Positions 50,266-62,383 of a DNA stretch of 64,000 bases are shown here, one piece after another. The position numbers were made by a program, and so were the translations under genes. Source of the DNA: Tolypeutes matacus (Eukaryota > Chordata > Mammalia > Cingulata > Chlamyphoridae); contig JAKSZT010054215.1 in the NCBI GenBank assembly GCA_026826555.1, forward strand, positions 19,462,512 through 19,526,511, given 5' to 3'. Positions within the stretch are counted from its first letter, which is position 1. Every line of letters starts with the position of its first letter. The notes below the pieces were generated by a model that was not told the origin of the DNA, did no database searches, and worked only from the letters and a program-made list of their open reading frames with translations.

Positions 50266-52383
50266 ACCCTAATTCCATACTAACAATTGTATGAGATAAT
50301 CTGTTTATCATTTACACTTTTTAAGTCGGGATTTTGTGTTTAATTACAACAGAAATTACCCTAACTAATACAGTATATCTGTCCTCAAGGATATAAGACT
50401 GAAAAAGATGGAGTCTGAGATTTCAGGTCTCTGAACAACTATTGGGAAGTCCATTCTGCTTTTATTTACCATCTGAAAAAAAAGACTAAGGCAGTCAGTG
50501 ACCTAAAGGGGAAGATGATGTCAGTGCTTTCTGAAGATAATTAAAATCCCTTTGTGCTCACAGGACCAATTTTAAATATGACTGATAACTAAGTGATGTG
50601 ATTTAAAGGACTTCTGTCCCAAGTTTTCTCTACATCTAAAACTCTAATATTCAAAGTGATGGTGGGGGGAAGAAGGGAGGGAGGCAGGGAGGGAGTGAGG
50701 GAGAGAAGGAGAGAGAGGCTGTTTTTAAAAGGGAAGGGGTATGCAGTTTTGAATAAGAGCATTTTAAGAGAAGACTGACTGGGCAAAGGAATTTCAGGCT
50801 AAGGATGTTGGATTCCTGGGATAAAGTAGAATGAGGAAGGAAATTTTATGTGAGGGGTATAGATAAAGGAATGTGAAGTAGGTAGCATGAAGGGATGTTG
50901 GAAACCAATAAATGAGAGCAAATTTAAAGTCAACACAGAAAGGTTAATACTAACACTACGCAGACAGACAAGGTGGAAATTTGTTCTGACTCACTACTGC
51001 TGCGTAGAACTCCTCTTATATATGAGATTATATGTAGAATGAGAACAGAATATATTGTTTATACTTATTTTTACAATTCTTTCTAATAGGTTAAGCATAT
51101 CACAGAACACCCAAATCCAGGTATTCTCATAGTAACCATATCCAATTTTCTTTTGTATACATTTTTATGTTGTCTTCATAAATAATGCAACGACCTAGAA
51201 AATATGATGTTTGCCTTTTATTCCACATTTGGTTACAACACATTTGAAGTCATTTTTTAAAGTATACATTCCATTCTGCTTATTAAAATAAACTTTTTTT
51301 AAAAGTTCTACTTAGCCTCAAGTTGTGATTACTTTATTCATTTCCATTTTTGTTTCACTAATTGATAAGCCATTTATAAGTGAGGAAAAAATTCTCATGA
51401 TGGTGTTTCATGAGAATTCCTATGGTCTTTTCTAGCTCTAAATGCTATGACACACTTTATTTACTTTCTTTTAATCAAATCTCCTGTTTGAGATCTCCTA
51501 TTTTCCCTTCAAGGACATTCATGGCAGATTTGAAAATCTAAGCTATAGGAAATCAAAGAGAAAGTGATATCTATAGCTGTTCAATTTAAATTTCAACCAA
51601 CCTTAAATGTGTCCACTGTAAAGCTGTCATTTGAATAAACATTTACTAAAACTTTATTATACTCTAGGTGCTAGCAAAAATCTGTCACCGAAGAAAATAT
51701 TATCACTAAAATTACTTTAATAGTGCCTTTATTGTGCCTTAATAGCATACCAATAAAAAAAGGAAGGAACAAATAGGGCAAGGAAATTTTAATACTCAAA
51801 CTAGGGTCTTATAATTGGAACTGTCCTAGAAAATCCATCCTATGTGTTAACCAAATGAGTAGGATCTGTCCTGATAACTAACTTTTTCTATGAAGACTCT
51901 GAGTGCTAGGTTTTGGCTCCTTAAACTGTAAACAACCTCAAGGGTCTAATACATCTAGACAAGATGCTGCACCAAAATCTTGGCTAAAGATGAGCTAGGG
52001 GAAAAAAAAAAAAAAGAAAAACCGTAATGAGATGAAAAATGAAGAAAAAGAAGAAATTTCATACTCACAAAGATGTAAAGTTGATAAATCAGTCTAATGC
52101 TGGTTCCTAAGGGGAATGAATATCAATGAGCTAAAACTTTCTGTAAAAGTCCTTGAAATCCCAAGTTCCTACAAAGCAATATTCAGCTGATTTTCATTTT
52201 AAAATGGGATGTTTCTAAGGGTACTCTGGCCCAAATCACCACATTGACCAGAATTTAAAATTCACTTTCCCTCTTTTATATTATTTCTATATTTGATTTT
52301 GACTTTTCTGAGCTTTTATATTAATTGTTAAATTTTTACCTTAGTTTGCATATACAAGTATTAAAGTCTCCCTTTTTAAAAAT
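50266..52383. other. Intergenic, no gene seen
   Basis: Apart from the purine-rich tract at 50663-50722 and an A-run at about 52002-52014, no feature is recognised. Confidence 0.5.
50663..50722. repeat. (GGGA)n purine-rich tract
   Basis: A 60-base run almost wholly of G and A on the + strand. Confidence 0.9.
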
Positions 52384-53790
52384 ATATATATTTTTATTTT
52401 TTTAAAAGATACTTAGATTATACAAATATTACACAAGAAATATAGGGATTCCCATATACCCCGCTCCCCACACTGCCCAAACCCTCCCACATAAGCAACA
52501 TCCTTCATTAGTGTGGCACATTCATTGAAATTGATAAACGCATCCTGGGGCATTGTCATTGAGCATGGACCATAGTTCACATTGTAGTTTACACTCTTTC
52601 CCACACAATTCTGCAGGCTATGGGAAGATATATAATGGCATATATCTGTCATTGCAATGCCATTCAGGACGAATCCCAAGTCCCAAAAAAAACCCCGCAT
52701 TACACATGTCTTTCCCTCCCCCTGTCCCAAGAGCCTCCAGTGGCCACTGCCTCCACATCAATGCTGTTATTTCTTCCATTGCTAGAATCACAACAAGTCT
52801 CTTGTAGAATACCAGTAAGTCCACTCTAGTCCAAAGTTCATCCCCCAATCCTGATGATTCTGGGATAGTGATGTCCACTCCACCTCTAATTGAAGGGGGG
52901 CTTTGATCTCATACAGCCAATGATTGGGACTCTCTTGCTTGCAGTTGTAGGCTCTCTCATTTCCTTGGTATGGTGGATGTCAATCCTCACCTCCTTGTTA
53001 GTTGTCCTGGGTGAGTCCAATCAACTGGAGAGTAGGTATTGCAACTCCGCTGAGGCCCAGGGCCCAGTTGGCACATGGACAGCCCAAAGATTCAAGTCTC
53101 TTGGATGTACACCTACGAACTCCAGCACCAAGTATAGGTTCAAATAGAAGAGACAGATGAGCCATGTGTAGGGAAGCCATAACTGAGTCCAACTCTGCCA
53201 CTCTCAGGAGCACAAACTCCAAAGTAGGGCCCACTGGCAAGGCACCAAACTCCAGAGCTATCTGCCCTGACCATAGGACCTGGGTGTCTCCAGAGCCCTT
53301 AGAAGCCCCACTAATTTAGGTAGTATACACTCTGGAAAATCTATGAGATCCTGCTGAGATGTGTGTAAGTGTTACCTCTGGGATAACCTCCCAACTCACT
53401 TTGAAGTCTCTTAGCCATATAAACTCATTTGCCTTTACCTTTTCTTCCTTTTATTCGAGGTCTTTTTTCAGTTGCATTGCTAGTTGGTGCTTGGTAGTAA
53501 TCCCATGGTGCCAGGGAGGCTCATCTTCAGGAGTCATGTCCCATGATGCAAGGAAGGTAATGCATTTATATGCTGAGTTTGGCTTAGAGAGAAGCCACAC
53601 TTGAGCAACAAGGAGGCTCTCAGGAGGCAACTCTTGGGCACCCCACAACACTAGACTAAGTTTCAGTTTCAAGAGCAAAAGCTCACAAGCATAGTTGTCA
53701 ATATCAAGGGCCCATCAATGGACTATCTTCCTTTGCCAGTCATTGCTGGCACATTCTCTAATGTAGCAGCAACTGTCCCTTTTTCCCCCA
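52384..53790 (-). mobile_element. Retroposon family R, longest copy, antisense
   Basis: Starts with a T/TA-rich tail, then 'gggattcccatataccccgc' and 'acatccttcattagtgtggc'. The stretch 52440-53250 matches, in reverse, the sense copy at 29386-30208. It extends about 0.5 kb further 5' than any other copy here, giving at least 1.4 kb for the family. Open frames on both strands (up to 105 codons) show no retrotransposase or retroviral motif. The 5' end of the copy is not certain. Confidence 0.7.
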
Positions 53791-54618
53791 AATATGTTCT
53801 TTTAGAAAAGAAGGTGATGCCAATAGCTCTTTTGATGAAGTGCCCTGAAATTCCAGGTAAACAAGAGCCAGTGGTTTCTCACACTAGCTTTGATTACAGT
53901 GGACTACTCAAAGTTAATCACTGATACCCTTATACCTAGAGATCGAGAAATCTTTCCAGGGCCTCTGGGATATGGCTCAGTGGTACAGACAGAAACTGAT
54001 CTACAGCTTCAAAGACCCATCCAAAAAGTTGCTATTATGTTTTATATGTTGGAGAGGTAATCCTACCAATAAGAAACTTCTGGAGCCTTTTCAGTATTGA
54101 TTCCACCATTCTTGGCCACTATCAAATATATGAAGTCAGTGTGGGCTAAGTTGGTATGCTGGATATGGTATTCTGGACCAGGAGCTCTTAGAATTTGAGG
54201 CTGTTGGCTGGCTGTTGGCTGACTGTACACATCTATTTATGCAAAACTCTGGATGATGATTACTCATTCAATTGATAGAAACCATGGTTCAAACTTTCAT
54301 GTCTCATGAAAGGTGCTATTCTAGTACCTCCCTAAAATTTTTCTAAACAGATATTGTGTTTTGTTCTCTCTGTTAGAGAAAATTATTGAGACTGTCTTAA
54401 ATGATATTTCATGGCCAAAATATGTTTTTAGCAGTATTTTTACATTTTGAGTTAACTGAGATATGAAAGTTGCTATTTTGTCAATAAGAAATACACTTAA
54501 AAGAAAAATAAGATAGCAAGAATATTTTATTTTCATTGTTTCAATGCTAATTATGATTTTAATATTCAGATATTGAATTTTTTGTGCTACATAATATGAT
54601 ATGTGATTCTACTGACAT
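53791..54618. other. Intergenic, no gene seen
   Basis: Could include more of the retroposon at its left, but I have no second copy to compare. Nothing else recognised. Confidence 0.4.
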
Positions 54619-55068
54619 TCAAGTAATATATTTCCAAACATGAAATACTGGTACTTCCAAGCCAAGGAAACATAATAAACATGAGAGAAGTGAAATAATC
54701 AAAGTTATTACTAGAAAGGCCAAGAGGAACAAAGAAATCATTATCACTAGTAGTATCCACTGAGGGTGTAGGTTATGATTTTTGATGTCATGTGTACCAA
54801 GAGGTACAAAGAAAAGGCCTATAAGAAGCTTGCAGTCTACTTTAATAGACAGCTCTTTGTCTTTTTGTTTTTGTTGTGAATTATTTAATTTTCTGTTGAT
54901 GTCTAAAAGTTCCAAAGAAATGATAGAATCAGAACTGGTACAACACAAGGAAAGGAGAGACAAGAGTGCAAGAAGTGGCTTAACAGAGGTCTTGAAGGGA
55001 AGGATAGCCCCAACCAGCAGAGAGAACGGACTGAGTGTGAACATGATAATGGGCGTATCAGACTCCAA
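54619..55068 (-). other. 149-codon ORF of unknown status
   Basis: Encodes two hydrophobic stretches: about residues 8-45, and about 104-137 with the run VIMISLFLLAFLVITLIISL. A charged middle (KQKDKELSIK) separates them, so on paper it is a two-pass membrane protein. I recognise no family. AT-rich DNA read on the T-rich strand gives hydrophobic frames by chance, and nothing shows a promoter or poly(A) site. Most likely spurious or a degraded fragment. Confidence 0.15.
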
Positions 55069-55264
55069 GAATAATAAATAGATTCACTTTGCTGAAATAT
55101 AGAGTTCAAATTGAGGAGGAGTAGAAGTTTGAAGAGGTAAGTTCTAGATTGTAAAGGCCCCTTAATATTCATGAACGCTTGATTCTCTCCTGCAGTGTTT
55201 TCTTAATATTTTTCAAATATGCATAGTATAAATAAATGAAATTATATTATTAACTTTGAAAGTG

Positions 55265-55400
55265 TCAAAGATCTACTGAGCTAATTTAATCCTGATCACA
55301 TCCTTTGAGATAAATATTATTATTTATTATTTCCATTTACAGCAAATGAAAATCCAGGACTACTAGCTGGCCCAGGTTTGCATAGCTAGGAAAAGGTAGA
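55265..55400 (-). repeat. MIR SINE fragment (probable)
   Basis: 'atcacatcctttgagataaatattatta', 'tccatttacagcaaatgaa' and 'tttgcatagctagg' follow the reversed MIR order. Confidence 0.5.
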
Positions 55401-56599
55401 TAAAACCTATGAATATGGTACACCCTTAAGATATCTTACCTTAACAAACATGATTCTAGAAATCCAAAATTATTTCCTTATCAAATTTATCGTTTCTGAG
55501 TTTGTGAGGTTCAAAGAACAAAGAAATAACTGGTGGCAGAATCGGTGCTATATATTTCTTTCAGAAGGGTAACATGGAATAATTTCATCCTAGCACTTCT
55601 GCCTGCCAGGGAAGAATGATGTCTTAGTTATAGTAGATAGTTGCATCTCTTCCTAGATTTCCAAGTCATTTTATTATTTAGGCATCATAAATATATTCAT
55701 TAATTCTCTCTGCCTAGTCTGTAATTAAACATTTATACTACCTATTTGTATGATTTTTAAAATTATAATTAAATAAGGAACATTCAAAAACCATTAATGA
55801 CATTAAAGCAAAATTCTTCACAAGCATATTTGAGTTTGCACTTTAGAAAACAAATAATACTGAAATATTAATATTCAAAATGCTTTATTCAGGTCAACTG
55901 AATGAGGAGTAATGCCAGAAATGACTCATTAAGCATAGAACATATTGTCAGCAGGAAAAAAGAAAGTGAATGATTCAGTGTGGAGTAAGTGGATGATGTA
56001 ACAGTGTTTTGGCATTTAGTGGATGAGCTTTAAATGCCGGGTGCATGTGGGTTTAAATGATTTTTACAGTGTTCGGTCTAATTTCTATTGTGATTTCAGT
56101 GTGAGATTTCCCTCTCTGCCTCCTCCACCCTCTTCCTGAATTCGAAACAGTTGCAAAGAGCTACAGCCCACAGTTTGCTTTTGTTGTTCTTTTTAGGCTT
56201 TTTTCCTATCCCCTCTGCAATCTGAATTGCAAGCAGGAACAGAGAGTGTGCTTTTGTTGTTCTTTTTAAACTAATTTAATCACTAAAGGTTTTTTTTTTT
56301 TTTTTTCATCTACCCCTTCTGCAATGTTCAAGAAACTCACCATCAAGCTTGTCTGTGATTAGGTTTAGGCTCAGAATATATTCACAAAGCAAACCAGGTA
56401 CATTGAAGCAATGCCCTTGGAAAAAGGATTCCAAAACGTTACTTCTGCTCCTCTCCTTGTGCTCCAAAATGCATATGCCCAGGCCCCTGAACAGAAGCTA
56501 ACTTTTGCCTTGAAGTAATGTAGGCTTAACTCATTTCAATGTTGGTCTCTTTGCACCTTCCGAACAGATAACACTGAATCTCAAGATATTGTCAGAAAG
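55401..56599. other. Intergenic, with a duplicated T-rich module
   Basis: No gene. A 20-base T-rich segment occurs twice, at 56176-56195 and 56249-56268, each followed by a pyrimidine tract and a 'cccctctgcaat' or 'ccccttctgcaat' block. Confidence 0.5.
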
Positions 56600-57290
56600 A
56601 AATATTTATTCAGTCTTGAATTTCTCTTTACTCATATTCTAGAGTCAAACTCTCCTGGCTCTTCTGGCTCCCTGTGCTGCAGCCCTCCTTCTTTCACTTT
56701 TGAAGCTCCAAATGTAGGATCATCTTCATCCAAGGTTTGAGAGCAAACATGACCTTTGGCAAGAGGGTTTCTGGAAGCAATTCTAAAACTCCACGCCAAA
56801 CCACGCTGGAGGATGACTGGACTCTTTCTTTGCATGCCAGTTCTAAGCTCTGCTCTCTGGATTTCTGCCTTGCTCCTTGTTCCCGGTCCTTCTGAGCTGC
56901 TACATGCCCCAGCCCTCCAGGATTTCTGGAGGCTGCAGGCCTGCCCTCTGCTGTCTGATGTTGTTGCCTGTTACCTGCTAACAGACCTTCGAGGCATTTC
57001 TTGCCTGTCTCTGAAGAGCTGCCAGACAGTGAGAGCATCCCTCTTCCTGTAGCTGCCTCTGATGGAGGTTTCACCATCTTTCACCTGGATGCTTTCTACT
57101 GCTCACCTGCTATGGTCCACTCCCTGGGCCTTGATGCACTTTTTTGCCCTAATATTTAGCTGTTCTTTTGCCTGTTGAATTTCACCTCCTCCTGGGTCTG
57201 CCCCTGGTTCTGTTGGCTCCAACAGCAGCCTGACTTGTGGATGATGCAACTCCAGTGCCTGTCCTCTACTGTCCCACTGCAGTTGTCAAA
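56600..57290 (-). pseudogene. Possible processed pseudogene, parent unknown
   Basis: A GC-richer block. Read on the minus strand, two overlapping frames (56694-57077 and 56632-56835) carry charged, Gln-, Arg- and Glu-rich protein text, such as SLELACKERVQSSS in one and LDEDDPTFGASKVKEGG in the other, as a single frame broken by a shift might. An AATAAA (reverse at about 56606-56611) follows the presumed end. I do not recognise the parent and see no A-tail or target duplication. Confidence 0.25.
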
Positions 57291-57347
57291 CCATGGCTAA
57301 GTGAGAGAGTTTGCCCTGGGCTCCATTATCTCTTTTTCTTATATGCT

Positions 57348-57475
57348 ATGTGGCCCTAAGCAGGTTAATCTCTAGAAGCCTCAGTTTCCTTATCTATAAA
57401 ATGGGGATAATAATCTCCAGTCATTGGTGTATGTGATTTTTAAATTAGTATAGTAGTTTGGCAATTAATAGATAC
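57348..57475 (+). repeat. MIR SINE fragment
   Basis: 'tgtggccctaagcaggttaatctc' and 'gcctcagtttccttatctataaaatggggataataat' are MIR core text. Confidence 0.8.
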
Positions 57476-57770
57476 CCTCAAAAATTAATTTCTTTTCCGT
57501 TCATCTTGAGGTGTGTCACGAAATGTTTTGGTAATTAATTTTACTGAATCCAAACAGAGAAACTAAAATTTTACTCAAGTTACTTTTTCTTTCTACTTTA
57601 GATAGGCATCTTCAATCCCAATGAATGCATAAATAAATAAATAGATAAATACATGGAGGGGTATAGGGAAGGGCATACAAAAAAAAACTCAGCAGCAAAA
57701 ATTCTTTTTGCTAATAGAGGTGAATAGAGTTGAATTATGGCTTACCTATATCTACCAATATATCAAACAG

Positions 57771-57930
57771 GGAAGCGGCTGTGGCTCAATCAGTGGGGCT
57801 CCCGTTTGCCATATGGGAGGCCCCGGGTTCGGTTCCCGGGGCCTCCTGGTGGGGGCGGGCCCGCCCGCACGGCGTGGTTGGCTGGCCCGGCGAGCACAAG
57901 CAGCAAGGGGGAGATAAATGAATAAATAAA
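57771..57930 (+). mobile_element. Young GC-rich tRNA-related SINE, cut by assembly gap
   Basis: A tRNA-like head with 'tgtggctcaatcagtggg' and the B box 'gggttcggttcccgg', then a very GC-rich middle containing several CpGs, and 'gagataaatgaataaataaa' up to the gap. The middle differs from the linker of the copies at 27823 and 37075, so it is a separate subfamily. CpG retention points to a recent insertion. The right end lies in the gap. Confidence 0.85.
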
Positions 57931-58330
57931 NNNNNNNNNNNNNNNNNNNNNNNNNNNNNNNNNNNNNNNNNNNNNNNNNNNNNNNNNNNNNNNNNNNNNN
58001 NNNNNNNNNNNNNNNNNNNNNNNNNNNNNNNNNNNNNNNNNNNNNNNNNNNNNNNNNNNNNNNNNNNNNNNNNNNNNNNNNNNNNNNNNNNNNNNNNNNN
58101 NNNNNNNNNNNNNNNNNNNNNNNNNNNNNNNNNNNNNNNNNNNNNNNNNNNNNNNNNNNNNNNNNNNNNNNNNNNNNNNNNNNNNNNNNNNNNNNNNNNN
58201 NNNNNNNNNNNNNNNNNNNNNNNNNNNNNNNNNNNNNNNNNNNNNNNNNNNNNNNNNNNNNNNNNNNNNNNNNNNNNNNNNNNNNNNNNNNNNNNNNNNN
58301 NNNNNNNNNNNNNNNNNNNNNNNNNNNNNN
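57931..58330. other. Assembly gap (400 N)
   Basis: Four hundred undetermined bases, directly after the TAAA-rich tail of a SINE. The 197-residue frame that reads through it is an artefact. Confidence 0.99.
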
Positions 58331-59199
58331 TGTGGATTTAGACACTACTGCCTTTGTCCTGGGAAAAGTTTGGTGAGAAATTTACTTACCTAATGGACAG
58401 GAGAATCTTATTCTGCAACTAATAAGGCTATGAGAGCTTAGAAGAGGCTGCTCATGGGAGCTGTCCACAGCCTTTTTCACTCTTCCTTTAGTCAAGATGG
58501 AAAGACTCAGTCTTTGTGAAACGTACTGTAGAGAATGAATTCCAGAGCAAGGCCAAGCTTGAGAACCATGAGAGGATTTTCCAAGATGAAGGGGTAGAGA
58601 ATCAGGTAACAATTTCTCATGAGAGAGGTTTAAAGAAGTGGTAGTCTTTTGGGGATGGGAGGCAGACCTGTGGAATGGACCACATAACATGCTTTCTGAA
58701 TGAGAGCTTTTCTCCTGATGTGTTGGGATGGCATCTGAAGCAATTATTTTTTACATTCTCATCTCCTGTGTGGAAGTTTATTTGGATTAGCCCCACGTTT
58801 TCTGTAAGGTGTGATATACCTGTGCGGTCTCATATCGTGGTTTTATGGGGGGAAAAAAGAAAGTAAACCCCACATCAACACCTGTGTTGAACCTCTTTGG
58901 AATTCTATGCAGGGACCAGCAATGAAATGAAGGGGGGGGTGGGGATTTGGCAGGAAAAAGAGTCACAAAGGAAAAATGTCCACTTGAAGAATGAGACACA
59001 CACACCCTCTCCATGTGTACTGCCAGAAGGTTGCTTTGAATATGGGAAAGCTGTAGCTCAGCCCACACTTTTCCCATCTGCCCTCCTGACTAGAACCATG
59101 GCAAGGAGAAGGTACAGAAATATTGATTACAGATCAAGATGAGAGAGAAGTAAAAGTGTCAATCAGACCAAGCTGCTACCTTTCTTAAATCCGTCTGTG
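58331..59199. other. Intergenic, no gene seen
   Basis: Frames of up to 102 codons show no domain. No repeat recognised. Confidence 0.5.
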
Positions 59200-59480
59200 C
59201 TTGTCCAACCTGCATAGAATATAATCCAAATCCTCACGATGCTCTCTCAGGCCCGTCACCGCCAGGCCCACGCTCCCACTTGGCCTTGTTTCCTGGGCTA
59301 ACTGAGCTTCACTCTCACCCTCTCCCTGCTCTCCCCCATCACTAGCTACCCTCTCCTTGGGCTTTGCTTGTGTTCTCCTCTTTTATGGAAATCATCTCAG
59401 CACCTGCAAGTTGTGGTTCCTCATTACATTCAGATTATCAAAAATATCACGTTTCCTACAATACTGCCCCGTCACTCATT
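59200..59480 (+). repeat. L2 LINE fragment
   Basis: 'atccaaatcctcacgatgctctctc' and 'tgagcttcactctcaccctctccctgctctccccc' resemble the L2 block that precedes its 3' end. Decayed. Confidence 0.45.
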
Positions 59481-60649
59481 CCCTTCCCATGATTTGCTTT
59501 CTATGATGCTTCCCACCACCTGACACTAGCGACAGATCTAGTTCTGGGGGTGCCTTGCCTGGCTTCTCCACCAGACACAGGTTCCCAGCACGCTGTAGCT
59601 GGGTGGTTCCCAGCCTACTGGATGCCTTAACCTAGAGGAACACCTGGCTGCAGGCAGCTGGTTTTCATTTGTTGACAGAATGAGTGGGGAGATTAGTTGT
59701 ACATCCTCCATACACTTATTTTGAGGCTATTTGTTCACAAAACTATTCGTGCAAAAGAAAGGTTTATAGCAATGTTTTAGTAGAAGCAGGCAGTAAGGAA
59801 AATTCCCAAGAGGCAGGCATGATATGTTATATCATAAAACTTGAGCCACAGGGAACAACCTGGTAAGCCAAAACTAGTTAGTTCTCCCTCCCCACAGGCA
59901 GTCAAGTGTGCATTAATGGGACAGTGAGTTTGAAGGGAGATAAGAAGCAGCTAGAGATATCTCTGAATAAAAATGAGTGAAATGTGATACCCTCCAGACC
60001 TAACATTTTCAGCGTTCCGTTGGAAAACAGGATTAAGTTTGAGAGGAAAACTTTTATTTTCTATTTTTTTTTTCTGTTAATAGAGGTAGAGTATTTGCTT
60101 GAAGAGTTACAAATTCCAGAAAAATCTGACTTATCCATATCACTATAAATGAAAACACCTATTGAAAGCCAAAATTAAATAACTCTTGGATTATCCACAG
60201 CCTGCTTCCCTCTATTGGCATAAATAATTAGAAACTGACTACATGGCTCAAGTGCCTGTTTAAATAAGCAAACAGAATATTAAAGGCCAAGCACACCTTC
60301 CCCCACACATACCGTTTCTGTCTCTAACTATCCAGTCAGTAAAATCTGAATGTGGATAATGCTGATATTATACCTTGCTTTCCAGATGTATAACTGATAA
60401 ATTTACACTCCACTTAGTGTAGTGTAATTTAGGAAGTTACCTAATCTCACTTATTCTTCTGCCCTTGGCAACTTTTCCTCCATTGTTTAACCTTAGTGTT
60501 TTAGCTCCTAAACCCTCTTGACCATTTCAAATCATTTTTTCTTTCTTCCTCAGAATCGTAATGAAGCAATAATTTTCATTTTACCAGATTAAGAGGGGAA
60601 ACATTTTCTAGATTTGCAACTGGAAATGAGACAGCCCCATACATTCTTT
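59481..60649. other. Intergenic, no gene seen
   Basis: Nothing recognised. Confidence 0.5.
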
Positions 60650-60790
60650 TTTTTTCAATATATATATTTTTATTAGAGAAGCTGTGAGCTTACGAAACAA
60701 TCATGCATAATGTGCAGAATTGCCATACATCACCCCACCACCACCACCTTACATTGTTGTGGAATATTTTTTACAGATTATGAAACCATA
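60650..60790 (-). mobile_element. L1 3' fragment, antisense
   Basis: T-run, then 'tatttttattagagaagctg' and 'acaatcatgcataatgtgcag', the reversed extreme 3' end of a xenarthran L1. Truncated after about 130 bases, with 'taccatacattctttct'-type text on both sides suggesting a target duplication ('catacattctttttttt' and 'catacattctttctta'). Confidence 0.6.
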
Positions 60791-61543
60791 CATTCTTTCT
60801 TATTTTAGCTGTGAAGTAAAAGAAATAAGTGATCTACAGATTAAACATAAGAGATTATACTACCATGAATTAATGGTCTAAAAGCAGATCTTTTGATTAT
60901 ATAAATTTTTAGCTTATTTGATTTTATAAAAAGTACCAATATGTAAATTTACTACTGGATGGGTTTACATAAGACAATGCCATACACCCTGAAGAGTAAA
61001 AGGCATTGGGAGGATTTTTTTTTTCTTTTATGTAGAGATTTTGAGAACTTATATAAATTAAAGTCAAACCAAACTTCCTGAGCAGAATTAGAGAACTGAG
61101 GATAGTTAGAGAAAAACAGATAGGTAAGTAAATAATGGAATGCTATACTTTTCACCCAAGCCTGACATTAGGAGATACTTAAAAATAAATATAGCAGGCA
61201 TCAAGAAAGATCCCTAACTAAAAAAAAAAAGTTGGTTTTCTTTTATGAATCGCATGTGTTTTTAAAAAGCACATATTTTCATTGGTTAATAGTATCTTCT
61301 CAATTATGTGTTCTAACAGAAAAAAACTTTCAGTAATTAAAAAAACCCACTAATCAAGGATAATATCGATTTAAAGGGAAAAAAATCTTTCAGAAATGAG
61401 AAAATAATTGCATTTATTTTTCTACCAAAATACTTTTTAGAAACTAGGCAAGTTTATATTTACCTCAAAATTCATTCATGTCTTCTAAAATATGTCATGT
61501 CCTTTAAATACATTAAAGAACTGATCAATTCACATATATTTAC
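60791..61543. other. Intergenic, no gene seen
   Basis: Nothing recognised beyond short A-runs. Confidence 0.5.
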
Positions 61544-61975
61544 TGTCTTAGTTTCCTAAGGCTTCCATAACAAAGTACCACAAACTGGATGGCTTAAAAC
61601 TACAGAAGTCTATTGTCTCACAGTTCTGGAGGCTAGAAGTCCAAAATTAGAGTGTTGGAAAGGCTATCCTTCCTCTGAAATCTGTAGGGTTCAGGAAGTG
61701 GCTTCTTGGCAATCCTTAGCATCCTTGCCTTGTGCCAGGATTATGATTCAGCCTGCCGCCACCACACAACTGTCTTCTCTCTCTGTCAGTCTCCACATTT
61801 TCTCTCCTTAGGAGGACATCAGTCATATTGGATTAGGACCCATACTTACCCAGATTGGCCTCATCTTAACTACCAACATCTTCAAAGTTCCTACTTCCAA
61901 AAAGGATTGCTTTCATGAGACTGGAAGTTAGGACCTGAACATATCTTTTGGGGAGACACAATTCACTCCATAATA
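61544..61975 (-). mobile_element. MaLR LTR (MLT1/MST-like), reverse, with TSD
   Basis: A 432-base element: 'tgtcttagtttcctaaggc', 'aagtaccacaaactggatgg' and 'cacagttctggaggctagaag', ending 'caattcactccataata'. Flanks tttac (61539-61543) and cttac (61976-61980) differ at one base, an old 5-base target duplication. Confidence 0.85.
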
Positions 61976-62370
61976 CTTACCTACTGATACTTAATTTTTA
62001 TTTCTGTTTGGAGTTTTTCCTGAATTTTAAAATATTTCTTTAGAAGCTAACTTCCAGATTTTAGCACTGACATCTACTCCATGAAACCAATTCCCTTATA
62101 CCAAAACCATTTGCTCTTCTTGTTTATGACCCCACAATTTATCCATTCTGAAAAACTTGGAATTACAGTTAGTCATACTCCATTCCTAATTAATAATTTA
62201 CAAAGATTGATGAATTACTTATTTGTAATATAACAGATGGCCCATCATTATCTGCCATCCTCATTGTCATTATTTTCATTCACATTCAGAATAGGATATG
62301 TATAACAACTGGGGTTTTCTTGTGGAGTCAATGTGTGAGAAGGTATTTCAGTTAGATAAAATTCATGGTC
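61976..62370. other. Intergenic, no gene seen
   Basis: Nothing recognised. Confidence 0.5.
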
Positions 62371-62383
62371 AAAATTGCAGGGA

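Noticed and set aside
52553..53604. Run of 70-105-codon ORFs on both strands as a possible multi-exon gene
   Set aside because: The region matches other copies of retroposon family R, and the frames are not consistent between copies.
54782..55081. 99-codon plus-strand ORF
   Set aside because: Antisense to the equally doubtful ORF at 54619-55068; no domain, no start or signal context.
57752..58345. 197-residue minus-strand frame
   Set aside because: Most of it is the 400-base N gap; the rest is antisense SINE.
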